Positions 7,709 to 15,360 of a stretch of 26,218 nucleotides of DNA are shown here, one piece after another (position 1 is the stretch's first letter; every line of letters starts with the position of its first letter). The notes under the pieces are model-generated. The model had not been told where the DNA came from, did not search any database, and saw only the letters and a program-made list of their open reading frames with translations. The DNA is from CAYVMD01 sp964452465 (GTDB taxonomy: Bacteria > Armatimonadota > JACIXR01), in contig CAYVMD010000029.1 of the NCBI GenBank assembly GCA_964452465.1, forward strand, positions 1 through 26,218, in the 5' to 3' direction. Made by a program: the position numbers and the translations under genes.

Positions 7709-8991
7709 AGAAGGTCAAAGTGGTCATCATAGGCGCGGGAAGCGGGAGCTTCGGGAGGGGCATCCTCGCCGACCTTTTTTCCTCGCAGGAGTTAAAGGAG
7801 ATGGACCTGACCGTGGGCTTAGTTGATATAAATCCTCAGGCGTTGGATAGGATGTTCCGTTTCGCTCAATTGCTCAAAGATTACTATGGGTCAAGGGCTA
7901 AGATCGAGGCATCAAGGGATAGAAGGGAAATTTTGCCCTCCGCCGATTATGTGATAACCGCGGTCGCCCAAAAGCGCTACGAGTTTTGGGACATGGACTT
8001 TTACATTCCCCTTGCCTATGGTTTTAAGCATGTCTTCGGGGAATGCGGAGGACCGGGCGCTGCCTTCCATACCCTGCGGAGCCTTCATCTGATTATCCCC
8101 ATCTGTGAGGATATGGAGAAACTGTGTCCCTCCGCCCTGCTCTTCAACTTCACTAATCCGGAAAACAGGGTTACATTGGGCGTCTACAAACTTACGAAGA
8201 TAAAAGCGGTAGGGCTCTGCCATGGACCCTTCATGAGCCTCAACGCCATTGCCGATATCTTGGGAAGAGGGAGGGAAGAGATAGACATCACCATCGCGGG
8301 GCTAAATCATTTCCATTGGGTGTTGAGCATCCGGGATGCCAAAGGGGAGGACCTTTACCCTCTTTTCCGTCAGAGGGTAGAGGAGAATCCTTCCCTTCTT
8401 CCTCCCCTCACTCTCAAGATGTTTCAACTTTACGATCTCCTCTCCTTCCCTGCTGATAGTCATATAGGGGAATATGTATCCTACGCCTATGAGATATGTG
8501 GACCGATATATCCTGGAGCTAGGGAGGGTTTGATGAGGGGAGGGTGGGGGATCAACGAAAGGATAAGACGAATAGTAGATGGCGAAGAGCCTCTCACGGC
8601 GGAGATGGCGACCCCAAGCGGGGAACTCGCCATTCCCATAATCTGTGCTATAGAGCAGGACAAGAGGGAACGGGTGCTGGGAGTGAATATCCCCAACGAA
8701 GGCGCCGTAACGAACCTTCCCCCCCATGCAATTTTGGAGATACCCGCTAGGGTGGACAAGCAAGGGGTGCATCCCGAAAAGGTGGGAGCCCTTCCTGAAC
8801 CCATTGCGGAGATGTGTAGGAGGCAGATAACCATCCAGGACCTCCTTGTCTTAGCCTACAAGGAAAGATCGAAAAAACTCCTTCTCCAAGCCCTATCCCT
8901 GGAGCCGGTGGTGGATGATCTGAGAAAGGCGGAGGAGATGATGGAGGTAATGTTCAATCTGCAGAGGGAGGCTTTGCCGGAGTTTACTTGA
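7705..8991 (+). CDS. glycoside hydrolase family 4 (NAD- and metal-dependent glycosidase)
   Basis: A 428-residue cytoplasmic enzyme. The N-terminal Rossmann fold (VVIIGAGSGSFG, residues 7-17; Asp41 after strand 2) binds NAD. FGECGGPGAAFHTLRS (111-126), NFTNPENR (148-155), GLCHG with metal-ligand Cys172, and GLNHFHW with His202 are the GH4 landmarks. GH4 enzymes cleave alpha- or beta-glycosides by an oxidation-elimination route. GLCHG and ECGGPG are closer to the alpha-galactosidase/alpha-glucuronidase branch than to 6-phospho-glycosidases, but the substrate is uncertain. Its ATG overlaps the recF stop by 4 bases, so a sugar enzyme is translationally coupled to a replication operon. It overlaps recO by 8 bases tail to tail. 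Confidence 0.92.
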   Translation: MKKVKVVIIGAGSGSFGRGILADLFSSQELKEMDLTVGLVDINPQALDRMFRFAQLLKDYYGSRAKIEASRDRREILPSADYVITAVAQKRYEFWDMDFYIPLAYGFKHVFGECGGPGAAFHTLRSLHLIIPICEDMEKLCPSALLFNFTNPENRVTLGVYKLTKIKAVGLCHGPFMSLNAIADILGRGREEIDITIAGLNHFHWVLSIRDAKGEDLYPLFRQRVEENPSLLPPLTLKMFQLYDLLSFPADSHIGEYVSYAYEICGPIYPGAREGLMRGGWGINERIRRIVDGEEPLTAEMATPSGELAIPIICAIEQDKRERVLGVNIPNEGAVTNLPPHAILEIPARVDKQGVHPEKVGALPEPIAEMCRRQITIQDLLVLAYKERSKKLLLQALSLEPVVDDLRKAEEMMEVMFNLQREALPEFT

Positions 8992-9727
8992 TCTCTTCTT
9001 CCAGGAAAGCCCTCACCTTACCTGCTTTCCCTACCCTTTCCTCTATATAGGGGGGAAGAAGATGGCGCAATTCCTCTCTAACCCTCTCCTGCAGGACTTC
9101 CTCCTTGAGAAGATGAGGAGGTGTTTTCCCTATCCTCTCCATTGCCCGGGGGGTTGTTGGGCTGATGGCGAGTGCATCGGCTATTCTTTTCGCGCATATT
9201 TCGCAGACCACCCCTCCCGAAGAGGGAGAGAAGAAGTAGTAGGGCGCTTTCCTGCCACATGTGGTGCAACCTTCCAGGGAGGGCTTATAGCCAAGGTGAG
9301 AGAGCAATTTCAGCTCCCAGGACCTTGCTATCAATTCGGGGTCGCGGGCTTTCTCCATTGTGTAAAGATGAGCAAGTAGGGTATCGAAGAGATAATTATC
9401 CGCTTCTCCTTCCTCCGTCATTCTATCCAGCAGTTCAACCATGTAGGAGGCATAAGCGAACTTGTTCAGATCCTGTGATAGGGAGAGGAAGTCCTTCTTT
9501 AGCTTCCCCTGCGTTATTATGTCCATCTCTTTTCCCTTTGCTAAAAGAAGGAGAGAATAGGCGAAGATCTGGGTTAAGGGGGCGAGGCTATTCGTGGGTT
9601 TCCTTGCCCCTTTAGCTATAGCCTTCACCTTTCCCTGGGCGAGGGTGTAAAGGATGACTATCCTATCAGCCTCCCCCCACTCGTAGTTCTTAAGGACGAT
9701 GGCATCGGTTGAATAGAGCCTTTTCAT
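8984..9727 (-). CDS. recO: DNA repair protein RecO
   Basis: A 247-residue recombination mediator. The N-terminal OB-fold begins YSTDAIVLKNYEWGEADRIV and continues GKVKAIAKGARKPTN, as in RecO. The C-terminal helical part has a four-Cys zinc finger: CTTCGRKAPYYFFSP, then GGVVCEICAKR. Length is typical. The ATG overlaps the deoC stop codon (ATGA), so it is read from the deoC promoter. In the cell it displaces SSB and loads RecA with RecR and RecF; recF lies nearby on the other strand. Confidence 0.93.
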   Translation of the reverse strand: MKRLYSTDAIVLKNYEWGEADRIVILYTLAQGKVKAIAKGARKPTNSLAPLTQIFAYSLLLLAKGKEMDIITQGKLKKDFLSLSQDLNKFAYASYMVELLDRMTEEGEADNYLFDTLLAHLYTMEKARDPELIARSWELKLLSHLGYKPSLEGCTTCGRKAPYYFFSPSSGGVVCEICAKRIADALAISPTTPRAMERIGKTPPHLLKEEVLQERVREELRHLLPPYIEERVGKAGKVRAFLEEEIK

Positions 9728-10428
9728 TTATTAAGGAGCGCTTTATACTCCTTCGCTATCTCCACCGCGTGGCTGGTGCCTATGCGATGGGCACCTGCTG
9801 AAAGGAAGGACAGGACCTCCTCTGCCTTTCTTATGCCTCCCGCTACCTTTATCCTCATGGCATCCCCGACCGCTTCCTTCATTATCCTTACATCCTCTAG
9901 GGTGGCTCCCCGGGGACCGAAGCCGGTGGAGGTCTTGAGGAAATCCGCCCCGCTTTCCTTGAGGAGAGAGGAGGCCGTCCTTATCTCCTCCGGGCTCAAA
10001 TAGGCGCATTCTATTATCACCTTAACGAGGCATTCCTTCCCTTTACGAGAGGCATAGGATTTACAGGATTCCACGAAAGCCCTAACATCATGAATGTAAC
10101 CGTTAAGGTCGCCGGATTTCAGGAGTCCCAAATTAGCCACCACATCCAATTCTTGCGCCCCCAGATCGATTGCTTCCTTGCCCTCCTCTATCTTGATCCT
10201 GGTGGTATTTAGCCCAAGGGGGAAGCCCACAACGGAGCATATCCTTACATCAGAATCCCTCAGGTGCTTTTCCACCAGGGGAAGCCAAAAGGGATGGATG
10301 CAGAAGGCAGCGAAATGCCAAACCTTGCTCTCCTCGCAGGCTTTTATCACATCCTCCTCGGAGGCGTTGGGACGCAAAAGAGCGTAATCTATGCTCTTAC
10401 AAACCCCTTCCAGTGCTGGATAGGTCAT
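9724..10428 (-). CDS. deoC: deoxyribose-phosphate aldolase
   Basis: A 234-residue class I aldolase that splits 2-deoxyribose 5-phosphate into glyceraldehyde 3-phosphate and acetaldehyde. Landmarks are CSVVGFPLG (64-72), ELDVVANLG with Asp95, VKVIIECAYL, FLKTSTGFGPRGAT with Schiff-base Lys165, and IKVAGGIRKAEE with Lys194. The usual IDHTLL near the N-terminus reads IDYALL, a mild variation. Start is the ATG at 10428; a perfect TATAAT lies 12 bases upstream and there is no Shine-Dalgarno site. It pairs with recO in a two-gene unit. Confidence 0.95.
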   Translation of the reverse strand: MTYPALEGVCKSIDYALLRPNASEEDVIKACEESKVWHFAAFCIHPFWLPLVEKHLRDSDVRICSVVGFPLGLNTTRIKIEEGKEAIDLGAQELDVVANLGLLKSGDLNGYIHDVRAFVESCKSYASRKGKECLVKVIIECAYLSPEEIRTASSLLKESGADFLKTSTGFGPRGATLEDVRIMKEAVGDAMRIKVAGGIRKAEEVLSFLSAGAHRIGTSHAVEIAKEYKALLNK

Positions 10429-10440
10429 TTTTTCGATTCT

Positions 10441-10446
10441 ATTATA
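10441..10446 (-). promoter_or_regulatory. -10 box of deoC-recO
   Basis: On the minus strand a perfect TATAAT lies 12 bases before the deoC ATG; the -35 at the matching distance is weak (TTACCT). The predicted leader is about 5-6 bases with no ribosome binding site. Confidence 0.6.
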
Positions 10447-10476
10447 CCTTAAAATTGAGGAAGAGGTAAGTTGCCC

Positions 10477-10947
10477 TCAGTCGTCCTTTCTCTTGACCTC
10501 TAAGAGGGGCGTCTCTCCCCCTCTTAGGGTGGAGTGGAAGGGCAAAAGTGGCTTGATGGCGTAATCGGGGGAAGTGATGATGATGGGAGAGAGGATGGAA
10601 GGTGCCCTCTCTTTTATTTTTTCCAAATCGAACTCCAGGATCTTCTCCCCCGCCTCCACCGAATCCCCCTCTTTAAAGAGGCACTTAAAACCCTCTCCCT
10701 TCATTTTCACCGTATCTATCCCAATATGGATTAGCACTTCCACACCGTCCTCGCTTTTTATAGCTAAGGCATGTTCCCCCTTCACCACTGCGGATACCAC
10801 TCCCTTGAGAGGAGCGTATGCTTCGCCGGTGAAGGGCTCGATCGCCACCCCATCGCCTACGATTTTTTGAGCGAAGACCGCATCCGGCACTTCCTCTAAG
10901 GGGAGGAGGTTTCCGGTTAAGGGGGATAGGAGGATTTGCTTGGACAT
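10477..10947 (-). CDS. PTS glucose-type EIIA domain protein
   Basis: A 156-residue single-domain EIIA(Glc) homologue. The phosphoryl-accepting motif VLIHIGIDTVKMKGEGF (His74) and the partner His59 in KGEHALAIKSEDG are both present, so the fold and active site appear intact. In known systems EIIA takes phosphate from HPr, passes it to a sugar-specific EIIB, and can regulate other proteins. No EI, HPr, EIIB or EIIC is encoded in this window. It starts 2 bases after the C45 peptidase stop with no good ribosome binding site, which points to coupled translation. The neighbours suggest a regulatory rather than a transport role, but that is inference. Confidence 0.9.
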   Translation of the reverse strand: MSKQILLSPLTGNLLPLEEVPDAVFAQKIVGDGVAIEPFTGEAYAPLKGVVSAVVKGEHALAIKSEDGVEVLIHIGIDTVKMKGEGFKCLFKEGDSVEAGEKILEFDLEKIKERAPSILSPIIITSPDYAIKPLLPFHSTLRGGETPLLEVKRKDD

Positions 10948-10949
10948 CT

Positions 10950-11984
10950 CTAATCCGGAGCCCTCCAGAACTTTCCCGATGCCAATTCCAGGGGAATTTC
11001 CTCCACGGTAGCGGAGAGGGGGAAGGGGATGGTCCTATCGGGAGGACCAGGGAAGAGGAATGCGAGGGAGAGGAAGGGAAGGGAGGGATGAAGAAGCGCA
11101 GTGAAGGCGCTGATGGTTTTGCTATTGCAGATGGAATGTGCTCCCCATCTATCCTTTGCAACCTCCCAAATGTCCCCTAAACTCACTTTCTCCTTGCTCC
11201 CAAGGAGAGCTTCTGCCCTTTTTAGTCGATCTAAAGAGGACCCATCGCTCCCCTTGTTTTCCAAAAGCAGGAAATGATTGCTCCTTACCCCTATCCCTTC
11301 CTTTATTCTCTCCATCCTGTACTCCCTTGGGGTATATTCTACTATCATGGCGTCCTTCCCATCAGCGAGGAGCAGGATAAACCCCCTTCCCTTGCCTTCG
11401 GTCGCCAGCCAACCCTTTTGGAGCGCTTCCTCCACTACTTTTAGGGCGGACTCGCAGGAGTTCGCCCTTTCTGCTATCAATCGCAGGACATGTCGATCCA
11501 AAAGCCCCGCCTTTGGACTTATCCCCGCTTCCCCCCCTGTGTTGCAGGCACCTGCTAACCCCGCCTCGTTCAAAAAGAAGGCGGTTCCCAAGTCAGGTGG
11601 GGAACCTCCCCCGATGAATTTGTAAAATCCCTCTATCTTCTTCACATAGAAAACCTGGGGCTCCGGCGAAAAATCCCTATTCTTGTGAAGTATGGGGAAG
11701 CCTTCCTTGCTTTTCTCAGAGGATACCAAGAAGGAGGTGCAATCTGCTGGCATTTTGGCGGGTAGATTATAGGAGAGGACCTGGGAGAATTCCACGCCCC
11801 CCGACTCCGCCATCGCCCTCCCCTCCAAGAGCCAATGCGGTGCTGCTTCCTCCAAGATCTTTCGCAAGTTTTCCGCCTCCGAATCCTCCCGCTTGGAGGA
11901 AGCGATGATAGCCCTCAACTTTTCCCCCGCTACCTCACCAAATATCCTTCCTACATCTTCTGCCTTTCCTTGTAATTTGATCAT
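10950..11984 (-). CDS. C45 family peptidase / acyl-CoA:6-aminopenicillanate acyltransferase-like Ntn hydrolase
   Basis: A protein of about 344 residues of the Ntn-hydrolase superfamily. The motif PADCTSFLVS (Cys at about residue 82) marks the nucleophile that becomes the new N-terminus after self-cleavage. Downstream, GFPILHKNRDF, FFLNEAGLAGACNTGG and EYTPREYRME follow the pattern of the C45/AAT family. Substrates of bacterial members are mostly unknown; they hydrolyse or transfer amide-linked acyl groups. I chose the ATG at 11984, 7 bases after AGGAGG, over the ATG at 11990, which is too close. It sits between the PIG-L gene (13-base gap) and EIIA in one operon. Confidence 0.85.
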   Translation of the reverse strand: MIKLQGKAEDVGRIFGEVAGEKLRAIIASSKREDSEAENLRKILEEAAPHWLLEGRAMAESGGVEFSQVLSYNLPAKMPADCTSFLVSSEKSKEGFPILHKNRDFSPEPQVFYVKKIEGFYKFIGGGSPPDLGTAFFLNEAGLAGACNTGGEAGISPKAGLLDRHVLRLIAERANSCESALKVVEEALQKGWLATEGKGRGFILLLADGKDAMIVEYTPREYRMERIKEGIGVRSNHFLLLENKGSDGSSLDRLKRAEALLGSKEKVSLGDIWEVAKDRWGAHSICNSKTISAFTALLHPSLPFLSLAFLFPGPPDRTIPFPLSATVEEIPLELASGKFWRAPD

Positions 11985-11997
11985 CTCCATTCCTCCT

Positions 11998-13410
11998 TCA
12001 TCGGTTTATATCCGCTACAACATAGGCAGTCTTATCTATTTTAATGCCTCTATATATGCTTGTTACCCCGATGAAGAGATGCTTATCTCCTCTCAAAACC
12101 CAGAGGGGTATGGTGACCTCCAAGCCCTCACTATCCTTGCCTAGGGGCTTTATCTCCTTCTTCAACCTCAACCTCCTTTCCACGCCTCCCGCAAAGCCCC
12201 AGATGTGAAGGAAGTATCGAACATTAGAAGAGGGCTTTTCCCGCGTCTCGATGAAGAAAAAAAGGTTGGAGGAATCCTCGCAGGCAAAGATCCTTTTGAA
12301 GTCTGCCGAGCCTTCTATACGGCGGAGAAGGGTGTCCCTTTCTGGGTCTATGATGAGGGGAGGGATTCCCTCCCAGTCCTCCATCTTACCATCCACTTTG
12401 ATCCTTCCTTTTTTCACCCGGGGAATGACGAAAGCTAATCGCTGAGGGGAGAACAATTCGTTGGAGCGAGCGAAGGACAAAAGATATTTCTTCATATATT
12501 CCACCATTTGGGTTTTGTATTGTTTTATCGCCTCGAGCTTCAACTTAACCTCCTCGGGTTCCAAGGAGAGAATCAGCCATTTCAGGCCTATATTGAGGAG
12601 GCTTTGGGGAGGGTAAAGCCCCCAATCGAAATTCAGTCCTCTGGGAGAAGGAAAAGGTCCACGATGGACTAAGTAGGTATAGATGTGGGGGAAGGGGGAG
12701 AGTTCGCCCCTCAATTCCTCCAGCGCCAAGATGGAGAAGCAGTTAACCGCCCAGTGAGTGGGATGGGCATCCTCAGGGGAGGGGATGAAGACATAGCGGG
12801 GTTTATATTTCAGCAAGATTTCCTTAATATCCGCTAAGACGGAGGCACCACAATAGGGGGCGTTTTTATGGAAGATGTTGGAGAAGGGAGAATGGGTGGT
12901 CTTAAGGAGGTTATGTCTGTAGAGGTTGTTGGGCTCCCAATAGGTATCCCAGAGCTGGCTCAGTGTGCTATCTGGATAGCCGAGGAAGACGACATCGGAG
13001 AGGGAAAGCCCAAGCAGTTTCATAGCGGAGAGGGTCTCCTTTTGCCGTTGTTCCCCGAAGCGCAAATAGTAGGAGGGGGAGAGGACTATCGTCTTAAAAT
13101 GGAGGCGGGCAGCATAGCGGAAGGATTCCCCATTCGTCACCACCACAACCTTCACCTTTACTCCTTTCCTCACTGCCCTCGCTATCAAGCCTCCACAGGC
13201 GAGGGTCTCATCATCGGGGTGAGGAGCTATGATAAGGATGCTCCCCATCTCCTCCACCGGCGGCATAAGGGGATGGGAGGTGGCGAGAACGATAGGGGGA
13301 GAGAAGTGCCTCGGTAACGCTATGAAAAAGAGGACAACTACAGGAAAAGGGAGGAGGGGGAAGAACAACCTTTTCCTCAAGGAGGGGGATAGATGGAGGT
13401 CGCTTCTCAT
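11998..13410 (-). CDS. membrane-anchored PIG-L (LmbE) deacetylase with a C-terminal CBM9-like domain
   Basis: 470 residues. A hydrophobic segment at 15-32 is a signal anchor. Residues 55 to about 315 form a PIG-L/LmbE zinc deacetylase: LIIAPHPDDETLACGG (His64, Asp66, Asp67, Glu68) and DAHPTHWAV (His216, His219) give the metal ligands and catalytic acids. Residues about 335-470 start with GRIKVDGKMEDWEGIPPL, the usual opening of CBM9-like sugar-binding domains. PIG-L enzymes remove N-acetyl groups from GlcNAc-type sugars. The combination suggests an enzyme acting outside the cytoplasm on a glycan or glycoconjugate. It heads the operon with the C45 peptidase and EIIA. Confidence 0.85.
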   Translation of the reverse strand: MRSDLHLSPSLRKRLFFPLLPFPVVVLFFIALPRHFSPPIVLATSHPLMPPVEEMGSILIIAPHPDDETLACGGLIARAVRKGVKVKVVVVTNGESFRYAARLHFKTIVLSPSYYLRFGEQRQKETLSAMKLLGLSLSDVVFLGYPDSTLSQLWDTYWEPNNLYRHNLLKTTHSPFSNIFHKNAPYCGASVLADIKEILLKYKPRYVFIPSPEDAHPTHWAVNCFSILALEELRGELSPFPHIYTYLVHRGPFPSPRGLNFDWGLYPPQSLLNIGLKWLILSLEPEEVKLKLEAIKQYKTQMVEYMKKYLLSFARSNELFSPQRLAFVIPRVKKGRIKVDGKMEDWEGIPPLIIDPERDTLLRRIEGSADFKRIFACEDSSNLFFFIETREKPSSNVRYFLHIWGFAGGVERRLRLKKEIKPLGKDSEGLEVTIPLWVLRGDKHLFIGVTSIYRGIKIDKTAYVVADINR

Positions 13411-13451
13411 TTCCTTTTAAGGAATATAAAACTTCGGATGGGATTTGTCCA
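13411..13451 (-). promoter_or_regulatory. promoter of the PIG-L operon, with overlapping palindrome
   Basis: On the minus strand TGGACA (13446-13451), a 17-base spacer and TATATT (13423-13428) are each one base from consensus. The predicted start is about 6 bases before the ATG. The palindrome TTCCTTTTAAGGAA (13411-13424) spans the start site and abuts the start codon, a natural place for a repressor, but it could be chance. Confidence 0.6.
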
Positions 13452-13460
13452 GTTGATATC

Positions 13461-13490
13461 TTGAAGGAAGTTCGCCGATAGTGGTAAAAT
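13461..13490 (+). promoter_or_regulatory. probable promoter of the SteA-like gene
   Basis: TTGAAG (13461-13466), an 18-base spacer and TAAAAT (13485-13490) place transcription start at or next to the ATG at 13499. An alternative pair is TTGATA (13453-13458) with GATAGT (13477-13482). It is divergent from the PIG-L promoter, and the two -35 regions lie close together. Confidence 0.45.
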
Positions 13491-13498
13491 GGAAGAAG

Positions 13499-14623
13499 AT
13501 GAGAGGAAAGGTTAAGCTGGACAAACGAACGAAGCGCTTAGTTCAGCGTTTGGAGAGGGGGGAGATAGTGGTAATAGATCATCCGGATATAGATTCCGCC
13601 TCAGCCTACCTTTTGCTGGAGAAAAAACCGCGCGCCATAATCAATGCCTCTCCCTCGATAACCGGGACTTATCCTGCCTTGGGAGCCAAGATCCTCCTGG
13701 AGCATAAAATTCCCATAATCGATGAAGTGGGAGAGGAGATTTTTCAGAAATTGAAGGAAGGGGATGTGGTGGAGATAAGGGGGGAAGAGATCATTTTGGA
13801 TGGTGAAGTGGTGGGAAGGGGGAAAATACTCACCCACCAAGATGTGAAGGAGAAGATAAAAGAGGGGGAGAGAAACTTGGACAATCTCTTGGAGGATTTC
13901 GTTGGAAATACCCTCCAATTCCTCAAGCGGGAGAAGGAGTTTTTCCTTTCTCCCGAATGCTTTCAAATCCCTCTCAGGACGAAAATAGAAGGAAAAGAAG
14001 TGATGGTGGTGATAAGGGGGAGGGATTACAAGGAGGATTTGCGGGCGCTTCGCCCCTATATTGAGGAGGTCAAGCCGGTTCTCATAGGGGTGGATGGAGG
14101 GGCAGATGCCCTCTTGGAAATGGGTTATAAGCCCCACATAATCGTTGGTGATATGGATAGCGCGAGCGATGAGGCTCTGCTCTCAGGGGCGGAGCTGGTG
14201 GTTCACGCTTACCCCTCTCCCGAGAAGGGCTCGCCGGGATTGGAGAGGATAAGGAAGTTGGGGCTTTACGCCCACACCATTGCCTTTCCTGGTCTAAGCG
14301 AGGACCTCGCCCTTCTCCTTGCTTTCCATCAGGGGGCAAAATTGATAGTAGCGGTGGGGACGCATTACGATCTCGTGGATTTTCTGGATAAGCAGAGGAA
14401 GGGAATGTCCAGCACCTTCCTAACTCGCCTCAGGGTTGGAACGCGCCTTGTGGATGCGAAGGGAGTTAGTTATCTCTACAGGAAAACCCTGAGACCGATA
14501 TACCTGCTTTTGCTAATCTTTGCCTTCGCCGTTCCCATTACTATGTTACTCTCCCTCTTCCCTCCCCTCAGGGACTTCCTGCGCCTCGTCTTCCTCAGGA
14601 TATGGACGCTATTCAGGTTTTGA
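13499..14623 (+). CDS. SteA-like protein (thiamine pyrophosphokinase-like fold with a C-terminal membrane helix)
   Basis: About 374 residues. An N-terminal region with IVVIDHPDIDSASAYLLLEK and RAIINASPSITGTYPALGAK precedes a thiamine-pyrophosphokinase-like domain, GVDGGADALLEMGYKPHIIV and then GDMDSAS. A single strong membrane helix lies near the C-terminus, followed by a short tail. This arrangement matches the SteA family, a membrane protein at the division septum in actinobacteria that is also seen widely in Firmicutes. The usual partner SteB is not here. The ATG at 13499 is preferred over the GTG at 13481, which overlaps the likely -10 box. The function outside actinobacteria is not established. 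Confidence 0.75.
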   Translation: MRGKVKLDKRTKRLVQRLERGEIVVIDHPDIDSASAYLLLEKKPRAIINASPSITGTYPALGAKILLEHKIPIIDEVGEEIFQKLKEGDVVEIRGEEIILDGEVVGRGKILTHQDVKEKIKEGERNLDNLLEDFVGNTLQFLKREKEFFLSPECFQIPLRTKIEGKEVMVVIRGRDYKEDLRALRPYIEEVKPVLIGVDGGADALLEMGYKPHIIVGDMDSASDEALLSGAELVVHAYPSPEKGSPGLERIRKLGLYAHTIAFPGLSEDLALLLAFHQGAKLIVAVGTHYDLVDFLDKQRKGMSSTFLTRLRVGTRLVDAKGVSYLYRKTLRPIYLLLLIFAFAVPITMLLSLFPPLRDFLRLVFLRIWTLFRF

Positions 14624-14706
14624 TTTGAACCGCTCACCCATGGTAAGAAGGGCAATTTAAACACAATTTCCCCAGAAGCAAACGGTTCCAGGATAGCGGT
14701 ATTTCG

Positions 14707-15358
14707 TTATCTAAATTCTGCAAATTTCTCGTCAATTTCTTCCTTTAATATTTCACCAGCATTTCGAAAAATATCTAACAGCTCGTCATAAATATTATCA
14801 CCGGCCACAAAATTCCAGAATTCCTCTTCCACTAAAATTTCGCCTTTTTCCAAATCATATAATCCTTGAAGCGTCCATCCTCTATAAGGTTTAGGATGGT
14901 AAGGATTATATGGGATCGCCAATCTTGTAAAAACCTTCTTTATATAGGTCAACGGTCGAATCAGGGTCGATATTGGCCTCTCCTGGTTTAATTTTGAGCC
15001 TAATGAGCCGAATCTCTTCGTCCTTATCCGGGGCAATTTCTCCTTTTCTTAATTTATCATGTAATTCGCTGATTAGTTCTCTTGTTTCATTATCTACTTC
15101 ACCCAACAATTTATATTGTTTTTCTGCGAGGTAGCCGGCGCCTTCAGCTAAAATTACCGCGACCGGCTCCCAGATAGACATTCCAAAGGCAGTGTTCATT
15201 GACTGGATAAAAGAGAACATAGCATATCTATCTTTGCCCAATAATCTATAGTGAAAGGGCATGTGTATAGTTTCAGGTTTATACGCCATTAGTTTTTCCC
15301 TTACTGTGGTGATAAGCAGTTCTTCAATTTTCATCCTTATTTGTGGTGATAACGCCAT
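14707..15358 (-). pseudogene. type II restriction endonuclease, TdeIII-like, broken by a frameshift and internal deletion
   Basis: Two frames together make one TdeIII-like nuclease. The first (15358 to 14906, 150 residues) starts ALSPQIRMKIEELLITTVRE, includes MPFHYRLLGKDRYAMFSF and reads family-like as far as STVDLY (residues 134-139, near 14945), then hits a stop in EGFYKIGDPI. The other frame picks up at KKVFTRLAIPYNPYHPKPYR and runs to 14707. In intact members, as I recall them, roughly 45 residues lie between VDLY and the IPYNPY region and carry the FDLKT-type PD-(D/E)xK catalytic half. That segment is missing and the frame changes at the same place. The enzyme should be inactive. Its stop-to-start spacing from the methyltransferase is 2 bases. 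Confidence 0.8.
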
Positions 15359-15360
15359 TG

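Noticed and set aside
14906..15358. Two separate small genes instead of one broken nuclease
   Set aside because: The two frames match consecutive parts of one TdeIII-like protein in order, and the second frame lacks a start region of its own.
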